35,073 bases of DNA, from the NCBI GenBank assembly GCA_964450435.1, contig CAYVCX010000028.1, positions 1 to 35,073 on the forward strand. The letters are read 5' to 3'. Positions 6,854-12,606 of the stretch are shown in pieces; position 1 is the stretch's first letter, and every line of letters starts with the position of its first letter. The stretch is from SKLM01 sp964450435 (lineage in GTDB: Bacteria; Chloroflexota; Anaerolineae; B4-G1). The notes under the pieces are model-generated. The model made no database searches, was not told the DNA's origin, and was given only the letters and a program-made list of their open reading frames with translations. The translations under genes were made by a program, and so were the position numbers.

Positions 6854-7660
6854 TCGGCTTCTCCAGGGTAGATGGGAGGCAGCGTGGCCAGAGGGAACAC
6901 TGTGGGTTCCATCACTGACTATGCTCTTGCCTCACAAGTCAGTTTCCCAAGTACACATTATGCTTGGTTCCCCTGTGTTTTCCTTGCTTCGAATCCCGTC
7001 ACCGCCAGCCGTTGTCGCAGCCCACTGCTACTCAGCACCTGAGCTCTCGCTAGCTCCGATGCTAATGAACGAAGCCAGCATGGCCATCATCGCTTCACGA
7101 ATCCAGTTGTGTTCGTCTCGAACTCTATCCCACATCTCCGAAGTTGTTTCCAGTGACTTCCTGTGAACTACGACCCCGGAGCGAGCCGGGTCGGCGGGTT
7201 CAGCGGGATCGGCTACAGCAACGCCTACAACGGCTATGTCGGCTTTCCCGGCCGCCAGACCGCCATTCAGGAGCACCCATCGGTGTCCTGGATGGGTGCG
7301 GGACTGCCGATCGTGACGATGATCCCGCCAATCGCGCCGTAGCCTGATTGAGCCCCGCATGACACAGAAAGGGGAGGGCTGGAGTGGGATTGGGCCGGCG
7401 TGGCGATCCGAGGACACGGAAGGAACAGATCCAGAGATGGACAGTGGGCAGGAGGGGAGATCGCATGTCTCCCCTCCTGGCACAGACTTATGAAGGGAGA
7501 ACGTCACGGACGAAGACGACGCCAAGAGCCGCCAGACTTGCGAAGCTCCTTCGCCCCGCAGCCGCCGGGGCGGACTCCAATAGGGTCCGATCACCTGGCG
7601 CTGGACAGAAGAAATCGATATCTCCGCTCCCTGAGCATGACCTGAGAGGAGGGTAACTCC
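6854..7660 (+). other. 807-bp stretch without a supported gene
   Basis: No complete gene was recognised. There are traces of former coding sequence: a 59-codon rightward frame at 7163-7342 and a protein-like leftward tail at about 7028-7165 that contains MWDRVRDEHNWIREAMMAML. From 7343 to 7640 no frame looks coding. The ribosome site AGAGGAGGG at 7645-7653 belongs to the next gene. The lower GC at 6920-7160 sets it apart from both flanks and suits imported, decaying DNA. Confidence 0.5.
7163..7342 (+). pseudogene. Possible C-terminal gene fragment
   Basis: A 59-codon frame from GTG 7163 reads as credible protein, rich in Gly, Tyr and Asn at first (VGGFSGIGYSNAYNGYVGF) and ending with a hydrophobic stretch and IPPIAP. 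A stop lies just three codons upstream and there is no ribosome site. It may therefore be the tail of a lost gene, or chance. The family was not recognised. Confidence 0.22.
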
Positions 7661-8310
7661 ATGCCGTTCACGATTGATATGTTATTGGACTACTTCGCCA
7701 CGTATAACCAGACGATCTGGCCGATGCAGGTGGTCGGCTACGCTCTTGGCGTACTCACGCTCGTACCTCTGTTCCGGCGGGGCAAAGCCGCCAGTCGTGT
7801 GGTCACCGCCATCCTCGCCTTCCTGTGGCTGTGGATCGGCCTGATGTTCTGGCGGCCCGCCGCAACCAACATGGCGATGCTCTACGGCCCTATGGTCCTC
7901 TTCACCGTGCAAGGAGCCTTCTTCGCCTTCGCCCTCGCCCGAGACCGCATCGCTACGGGTCGGCGGGGCCGGTCTACACCGCCGTGGGGCTGTTCTTCAT
8001 CGCCTACGCGCTGATCGCTTGCCCGGTGATCGGGTTGCTGATCGGGCACGTGTACCCCCACGCGGCGCTCTCGCCCCTCTTCCCCTGCCCGGGCATCATC
8101 GTCACCTTCGGCGCACTCCTCCTTGGGCGGCGGGTGCCCTGGTACCTGCTGGTCATTCCCACCCTGCGGGCGCTGACCGGGGCGGTGTGGTTCTCGCTGG
8201 GCATAGTGGAGGACGCAGGGTTGGTGACGGCGGGGGTGGTGGGCGCGATCATGATCATCGTTCGGCAGCGGGCGCTGGCCCCCGAAACCGTCGCGGGGAC
8301 CCAGTCATAG
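7661..8310 (+). pseudogene. DUF6064-like membrane protein gene with a single-base frameshift
   Basis: Two frames together encode one polytopic membrane protein. The first part, from ATG 7661 behind a good AGAGGAGGG site, has MPFTIDMLLDYFATYNQTIW and three hydrophobic segments. The second part continues with VYTAVGLFFIAYALIACPVI, a segment FPCPGIIVTFGALLL and two more helices, and stops at 8310. From memory this matches DUF6064 proteins of about 215 residues. The frame changes near 7945-7951; one extra base there (CATC-C-GCTAC) would join the halves as DRIRYGSAG. As written the first frame runs on into an unrelated tail and stops at 8014. It is a real mutation or a sequencing error; both halves otherwise look well preserved. 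Confidence 0.7.
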
Positions 8311-8332
8311 CAGGTGAAAGGAGCGAAGTCCT

Positions 8333-8680
8333 GTGAGGCTGAGGACGGTGTTCATCCTCAACGCCGCGGTGTTGGTCCCGTTCGGGATCGGCTCGGCGGT
8401 GGCGCCGCACCTGTTCCTGTCGCTGTTCGGGGCGACGCTGGGCCCGGCAGGGGCGTATATGATGCAGTACGCGGGCGCCTGGCTGATCGGGATGGGGCTG
8501 ATGACCTGGTTTAGCCGGGACGCGGCGGAGTCGGAGGCTGGGCGAGGCATCGCGCTGGCGCTGGTGGTGTCTGTGCTGGGGCAGCTTCGGGGGGTGCTGA
8601 ACGTGCTCGGCTGGATGCCGGTCGCCATCCAACCCTTCTTCGTGGCCGGCCTGGGATGCTTCCTGCTTGCGGAGCGCTGA
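8333..8680 (+). CDS. Small conserved-looking integral membrane protein
   Basis: This 115-residue protein starts at GTG behind AAAGGAG. It has four predicted membrane helices at about 5-27, 38-60, 70-90 and 95-113. The pattern of N-terminal helix, PHLFLSLFGATLGPAGAYMMQ, a WFSRDAAESEAGR loop and a C-terminal helix pair resembles small uncharacterised membrane proteins seen in many bacteria, but no named family can be given with confidence. It lies 22 bases after the frameshifted DUF6064 gene and was probably co-transcribed with it. No catalytic residues are evident. Confidence 0.7.
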   Translation: MRLRTVFILNAAVLVPFGIGSAVAPHLFLSLFGATLGPAGAYMMQYAGAWLIGMGLMTWFSRDAAESEAGRGIALALVVSVLGQLRGVLNVLGWMPVAIQPFFVAGLGCFLLAER

Positions 8681-9119
8681 GCCCGATACGTGGAGGCCGT
8701 GACGCCGGCGCCCGGGCTGTCCATCATTGCCGCGCCCCGAAGGGTGTGTCAGGCAGAGGCGTCTGAGAGATAGGGTTACGGTGCGGGCCGAAGTGACTGG
8801 ATGCCCGCTCCGTTGCAGCTAGTGCCTGGAATACATAGGCTCCGTCACGTCGACGGGGCTTCTCACTTATCTAGAACCGGCTTCGTTCCTCCCCGTGCAG
8901 AACGGGTGCCCCGGGCCGCTGGGCATCGTCGGGACTGTGCATCTCGATGTGGCCCTTGGCGTTGACTTCGACCCGCCTTGGCCTATGATCTCCCCGATCG
9001 AGAGTTTGCCCACGTTCAGTTTGCAGGCTCCGTGGCCGCCAAAAGCGTGGTGCCCGTCGTTGATCGGATGGAGTCGCTGCGCGAGGTAGCTCTCATAATG
9101 CAAGCGCCCCGTGCGGACA
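8681..9119 (+). other. 439-bp stretch without a gene
   Basis: Nothing coding was recognised on either strand between the small membrane protein gene and the right tRNA-Gln repeat. Frames open here do not show the codon bias of the neighbours. It would form the right end of the putative integrated segment, the place where an integrase gene often sits; none is present. Confidence 0.5.
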
Positions 9120-9125
9120 CGGGGC
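9106..9125 (-). terminator. Terminator-like hairpin after tRNA-Gln
   Basis: GCCCCGTG (9106-9113) pairs with CACGGGGC (9118-9125) around the loop CGGA, 8 bases beyond the tRNA 3' end on the minus strand. Compared with the hairpin at 6110-6129, one pair differs on both sides (T9112-A9119 here, C6116-G6123 there), so pairing is kept. There is no strong T run. Confidence 0.5.
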
Positions 9126-9174
9126 CGTAGAAGCTGGGGGAGAAGGATTCGAACCTCCACTTACGGTTCCAGAG
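9120..9174. repeat. Right copy of the 55-bp direct repeat, inside intact tRNA-Gln
   Basis: This copy is identical to 6124-6178. It covers the 3' half of the functional tRNA-Gln, from the anticodon loop to the acceptor end (9134-9174), plus 14 bases beyond. Confidence 0.9.
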
Positions 9175-9204
9175 ACCGCTGTCCTCCCATTAGACGATCC
9201 CCCA
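9134..9204 (-). tRNA. tRNA-Gln(CTG)
   Basis: The minus strand folds into a full 71-base cloverleaf. The acceptor is TGGGGGA with TCCCCCA, the D-arm GTCT-loop-GGAC, the anticodon stem GCGGT/ACCGT with loop CTCTGGA, the variable loop AAGT and the T-arm GGAGG/CCTTC around TTCGAAT. Anticodon CTG reads glutamine codon CAG. The discriminator base is G. CCA is not encoded (CTT follows), so it must be added after transcription. The gene has its own promoter and a hairpin after its end. Confidence 0.95.
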
Positions 9205-9249
9205 GAGCTCGAGTGAATCGCTCATAGCGCATCACTCGATTCGTGGAAA

Positions 9250-9278
9250 ATTGTACCACACCCGGGCTCTCTTGTAAA
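9250..9278 (-). promoter_or_regulatory. Promoter of tRNA-Gln
   Basis: On the minus strand TTTACA (9273-9278) and TACAAT (9250-9255) are exactly 17 bases apart. The start would be near 9243, giving a leader of about 39 bases. That leader contains an inverted repeat, CGAGTGA with TCACTCG. The orphan tRNA half at 6138-6178 has no comparable promoter in the right place. Confidence 0.65.
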
Positions 9279-9316
9279 GTCGGTGTGGCACCTGCGGAGT
9301 GTCGCCAGGAGGTTCC

Positions 9317-9616
9317 ATGACCCGATTGAAGAGGAGGTTCGAGCTGCAGACGATTTGGGGCCCGATCCGGTGGGGAGAGAGCGTGACCATCGGCGACGTG
9401 ACCGTGGTGCCCCAGTCGCGAGCGCTCAGTGTGCGCTGCCCGCACGGGAGCTGGCTGTGGAACCGTCCCGTTGGACTCTTGGTGCAGCACGACGGCCGGA
9501 GGTGGCGTGTTCCCATTTTGGACGTCATCCGCGTGGTCCAGCTGGGCCTGTACGGTCTCAGTCTGGTTTTCGTGTTGGCTGGCCTGTGGATGATGATCAG
9601 GCAGAGGAGAGACTGA
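9317..9616 (+). CDS. Small protein with a C-terminal membrane anchor
   Basis: This 99-residue protein starts at ATG 9317, directly behind a perfect AGGAGGT ribosome site, so the longer in-frame start at 9299 is unlikely. Residues 1-70 form a soluble, strand-rich region containing the TIWGPIRWGESVTIGDVTVVP stretch. Residues about 73-93 form a single membrane helix followed by the basic tail RQRRD. The gene ends one base before the GerW/YtfJ-like gene, and the two are surely one operon. Family not recognised; a membrane partner of the downstream protein is a reasonable guess from context only. Confidence 0.75.
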   Translation: MTRLKRRFELQTIWGPIRWGESVTIGDVTVVPQSRALSVRCPHGSWLWNRPVGLLVQHDGRRWRVPILDVIRVVQLGLYGLSLVFVLAGLWMMIRQRRD

Positions 9617-9617
9617 A

Positions 9618-10065
9618 ATGAGCGAGGGGGTCGAGAGGTTTCCAGATGCTGCCCGGGCGGGGCAGGAGCAGGGCTTTGAGGTGCTGGATAAGCTGTTCAC
9701 GGTTGCGCGGCCCGGCGCCGTGTTTGGCGAGCCCGTAAGCGCTGCCGGACGGACGATCATCACCGCCTCCGAGGTCACCGTGGGGATGGGACTGGGCTTC
9801 GGCTTTGGCGGGGGCCCCGGGCCCGGCGAGCCGGGCCCGGGGCGGCGAGGACGAGGGCGCCGTGGGTGAGGCGTCTGGCATGGGCGGCGGTGGCGGTGGC
9901 GGAGGCGGAGCCTGCGGTCGCCCGGTCGCCGTCGTGAGCCTGGACGAGGACGGCGTCCGGGTACAGCCTGTCATCGACGTGACGAAGATCGCTCTGGCCT
10001 TCTTCACCGCCTGGGGCAGTATGTTCTTCATGCTCAACAGGATGCGAAGGGCGGCAGACGGCTGA
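9618..10065 (+). pseudogene. GerW/YtfJ-family gene with a frameshift in its Gly-rich linker
   Basis: The first frame has the family N-terminus: a helix, then LDKLFTVARPGAVFGEPVS and ITASEVTVGMGLGFGFG. The other frame has the typical end: a Gly run, RPVAVVSLDEDGVRVQPVID, and the C-terminal membrane helix KIALAFFTAWGSMFFML with RMRR. Together they would make a 148-residue protein. Removing one G from the GGGG at 9839-9842 restores a single frame, reading GPGPGGEDEGAVGEASG. As written the first frame stops at 9869. The shift lies on a perfect 13-bp GC-only hairpin (9814-9843). In Bacillus the family is linked to spore germination, but it is common in non-sporulating bacteria. Confidence 0.75.
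9814..9843. repeat. Perfect 13-bp GC palindrome inside the GerW/YtfJ-like gene
   Basis: GCCCCGGGCCCGG (9814-9826) is the exact reverse complement of CCGGGCCCGGGGC (9831-9843), with a loop of four bases (CGAG). All 26 arm bases are G or C. The reading frame of the host gene breaks in its right arm. If one G is removed from 9839-9842 to repair the gene, the perfect stem shrinks to 11 pairs, so the extra base is the one that makes the palindrome perfect. Confidence 0.9.
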
Positions 10066-10263
10066 CGCTGAGCTCCGGAAAATGGTGTGCTCCAATGCCT
10101 GGCAGCTTGGCGAGCCCCAGCGCGACGGCGCCCCCATTGCCCTGGAATGTCCTGGCACCTCAGCGGACGGAAACCCGGAAGATTCTGGGCCGGCGGATGG
10201 TCTGCCCGCGTCCTCGACCGCGGTGGGTCCCCCGCGGCACGCCAGATAGACGAAGACTCCGCC

Positions 10264-10796
10264 GTGATCAAGATACGTGAGATGGGCGCCTGGCAGCTCG
10301 GACGGATTGCAGAGATCGATCGCTCCGAGCATGGTACCATCGGGTACTTCTACGCGGGGGAGAGCTTCGGGCAGAGATTGTTGACTGGCGCGTCCCGCGC
10401 TGGCCCGCTGAGGGAGGGGACTTCAGCGTCGAGGCCCATACGGCTAGAATTGCGCCCATCCTGGAGCAGGGCGGGGTGATGCTTGGTGCGTTCGACGGGT
10501 CGCTCCTTGTGGGCTTCGCTGTCCTCCGCTATCGACTGGCGGAGCGAACGGCGGAATTGGCGGCTCTGTTTGTGAGCAGGGCCTACCGTCGGCGCGGGAT
10601 TGCGGCGCGGCTTACCTGGAGGGTCGTGGAGCTGGCCCAGGCTGACGGTGCCGATGCACTGTACGTCTCTGCTACTCCGTCTGAGTCGGCTGTCGGATTC
10701 TACTTGAGTCAGGGCTTTCGGGTGGCCCAAAAGGTCGATGGCGAGCTCTTCGCCCTGGAACCCGACGACATCCATCTGATCGAGCGGCTGGCATAG
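10264..10796 (+). pseudogene. GNAT-family N-acetyltransferase gene with a frameshift
   Basis: The N-terminal part, from GTG 10264, reads VIKIREMGAWQLGRIAEIDRSE. After the five G bases at 10356-10360 the protein continues in another frame as GGELRAEIVDWRVPRWPAEG, FSVEAHTARIAPILEQGG and VMLGAFDGSLLVGFAVLRYR. The acetyl-CoA site is FVSRAYRRRGIAARL, then ALYVSATPSESAVGFYLSQGF. One more G in the run would join both parts into about 177 residues. The downstream part alone, from the ATG at 10476, covers the catalytic half but lacks the first strands. The substrate is unknown. A homopolymer slip in nature or in sequencing explains the break. Confidence 0.75.
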
Positions 10797-11198
10797 GTGC
10801 CGTACCCCTCATCTGCCCATCTGCTCCCGCGCGGCGGAGTATCGCTTCATTCGCCTGGTGAGGACGACGCACGATGACCGGCGATCGCGCCGCTGAAGGC
10901 GGGGGGGCAGCCCGGCATCAGCGACTATCTCGGTCGGGCCGTGTTCCCTGTTCATCGAGTGATCGCCCTCGGATGGCGCCTGTGTGCTCTGGCTCTCCTC
11001 TGCCCAGCCCTTGATCCAGCGGGCGGAGCCAGGAGACAATCGCACTGTTCGACGTACGGGGCGGGTTGACACGACCCCGGTGCGTGCTATACTTGTCTTT
11101 GTCGAGCGAACGTAGTGTGTCGCACAGCGTCTATTGCCGCCACGGGCCTCGAAATGCTCGCGGCGGTCGTGTTTGTCATGGGCTGGTATGGAGCTAGC
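10797..11198 (+). other. 402-bp stretch without a gene; holds the promoter of the next gene
   Basis: Nothing coding was recognised between 10797 and 11060. From 11066 on it holds the promoter and a leader of about 100 bases for the threonylcarbamoyl-AMP synthase gene. An in-frame GTG at 11115 would add 28 mostly hydrophobic residues to that protein but has no ribosome site. Confidence 0.5.
11066..11093 (+). promoter_or_regulatory. Promoter of the tsaC-type gene
   Basis: A perfect TTGACA (11066-11071) is followed after 16 bases by TATACT (11088-11093). The start would be near 11100, about 100 bases ahead of the ATG at 11199. Confidence 0.65.
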
Positions 11199-11831
11199 AT
11201 GAAGACGATTGTCATCGACGCGGGGAGCCATGGAGTGAAGAAACGCGCTCTCCAGGTCCTCAAATCGGGCGGCCTGGTCGCCTTCCCGACCGATACGGTC
11301 TACGGCCTCGCCGCCGACCCATGGGATGACGATGCGGTCCGACGTCTGTATGCAGTCAAGGAGCGTCCGAAGCAGCTCCCGATTCCATTGCTCTTGTCTG
11401 ACACGGCAGAGGTCGGTCGGGTCGCTGTGCTCGCGGGACGGTGTGCGAGGTTGCCGGAACGGTTCTGGCCCGGCGGGCTGACCCTGGTGCTGGAGAAGAA
11501 AGCTTCAGTGTCTGCTGCTGTCAGCAGCAGGCCTACAGTGGCTGTGCGGGTGCCTGATCTCCGGCTGACCAGGGACGTCATCAAGGGGGCTGGCGGAGTG
11601 CTCGCGGTTACCAGCGCGAACCTGTCGGGAGGGCCTGACTCCGTAACAGCTCAAGACGTTGAGGGGCAGCTCGGCGGCCGTATCCCGCTAATTCTCGACG
11701 GGGGCGCGTGTCCGGAGCGCATTCCATCGACCATTGTCGACTGCTCCGTCTCTCCTCCCCGGCTGTTGCGCCGCGGAGCCACAAGCGAGGAGGATCTTGT
11801 CGCCGTCGTTGGCAGCATGCGGACATCCTGA
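11199..11831 (+). CDS. L-threonylcarbamoyladenylate synthase (TsaC/Sua5/YrdC family)
   Basis: This 210-residue cytoplasmic enzyme makes threonylcarbamoyl-AMP from threonine, bicarbonate and ATP, the first step of the t6A modification in tRNAs reading ANN codons. The YrdC-fold motifs are in order: GGLVAFPTDTVYGLAADP near the start, the basic YAVKERPKQLPIPLLL loop, WPGGLTLVL, VAVRVPD, AVTSANLSGGPDS, and a final STIVDCS with LRRGA. This is the short, TsaC-length form without the Sua5 C-terminal domain. The ATG at 11199 matches the family start; longer starts add a hydrophobic leader unusual for it. Confidence 0.93.
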   Translation: MKTIVIDAGSHGVKKRALQVLKSGGLVAFPTDTVYGLAADPWDDDAVRRLYAVKERPKQLPIPLLLSDTAEVGRVAVLAGRCARLPERFWPGGLTLVLEKKASVSAAVSSRPTVAVRVPDLRLTRDVIKGAGGVLAVTSANLSGGPDSVTAQDVEGQLGGRIPLILDGGACPERIPSTIVDCSVSPPRLLRRGATSEEDLVAVVGSMRTS

Positions 11832-11994
11832 GGGCGGGAGTCAATCCTGCCGGAGCTGGGGTCCCGGCCGATGGCTACGGGTGAGGGTCGAATGGCCCTC
11901 AGTTCTCCCGCGGCGGTTCGGAGGGCTGCTTTGCCGCCGGCAGGTGGGTGGAGTGGGCATTCGCGTCTGATCTTTGGAAGGAGGCAGTGTAGCG

Positions 11995-12546
11995 TTGTGT
12001 AGAGAAGATGGTTTCACCGTCTGGTTCACGGGTCTCTCGGGTGCCGGCAAGACGGCCATTGCAAAACCCCTGGCCGAGGCGCTGCGGGATCGGGGTCTTA
12101 AGGTTGAGCGGCTGGACGGGGACATCGTCCGCCAAAGCCTGACCAGCGATCTGGGATTCACCAGGGAAGACCGCGATGAGAATATCAAACGCGTCACCTT
12201 CGTGGCCAAGCTGCTCAGCCGAAACGGCGTGGCCGTCATCTGTTCCTTCATCTCCCCCTACCGGGAACGGCGCGCCAGGACGCGCCGGGAGATCGAAGCG
12301 TCGGGCGCCGCCTTCATCGAGGCTTACGTTCACTGTCCCCTGGAGGTCTGCGCTGAGCGGGACGTCAAAGGTCTGTACCGACAGGCGTTCGCTGGAGAGA
12401 TTGACAACTTCACTGGTGTCTCCGATCCCTATGAACCCCCTGAGAATCCGGAGATCATTTGCCGCACGGCCGAGGAGACCATAGAGGAGAGCGTCACCCG
12501 CGTCCTCACCTACCTGGAGGAGAACGGATACGCTCCGGCACGGTGA
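11995..12546 (+). CDS. cysC: Adenylylsulfate kinase (APS kinase)
   Basis: This enzyme phosphorylates adenylyl sulfate to PAPS, the activated sulfate used in sulfation or assimilation. From TTG 11995 (183 residues), Walker A GLSGAGKT is at about 13-20, followed by LDGDIVR for APS binding. The lid-region DLGFTREDRDENIKR, ICSFISPYRERR, the ERDVKGLYRQA segment and DPYEPPENPEI then appear in family order. TTG was chosen because AAGGAGG ends 11 bases ahead of it; a longer start at TTG 11974 would precede that site. No sulfurylase (sat) gene lies nearby, so PAPS may feed sulfation of the polysaccharide made elsewhere in the window; this is a guess. Confidence 0.9.
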   Translation: MCREDGFTVWFTGLSGAGKTAIAKPLAEALRDRGLKVERLDGDIVRQSLTSDLGFTREDRDENIKRVTFVAKLLSRNGVAVICSFISPYRERRARTRREIEASGAAFIEAYVHCPLEVCAERDVKGLYRQAFAGEIDNFTGVSDPYEPPENPEIICRTAEETIEESVTRVLTYLEENGYAPAR

Positions 12547-12606
12547 GTGGTCCCCTCTCTCGACGGGTCTGGTGTGCCGGCGACTTGTGCGACCGCTGGG
12601 TGCTGA

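Larger units (their letters stand above)
6124..9174. mobile_element. Putative integrated segment flanked by tRNA-Gln-derived repeats
   Basis: The 55-bp exact direct repeats at 6124-6178 and 9120-9174 enclose about 2.94 kb. The intact tRNA-Gln is at the right end and only its 3' half at the left, which is the arrangement left when an element integrates at a tRNA 3' portion. Cargo includes a toxin-antitoxin pair near the left end, a frameshifted DUF6064 gene, a small membrane protein and about 1.2 kb of apparently decayed sequence. No integrase, transposase or replication gene is visible, so it is either a remnant or mobilised in trans. A simple duplication of a tRNA gene with later loss of one half is the main alternative. 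Confidence 0.5.

Noticed and set aside
10082..10249. 55-codon ORF ahead of the GNAT gene
   Set aside because: Low-complexity Pro/Gly/Ala/Asp composition, weak ribosome site, no recognised family; too little to call a gene.
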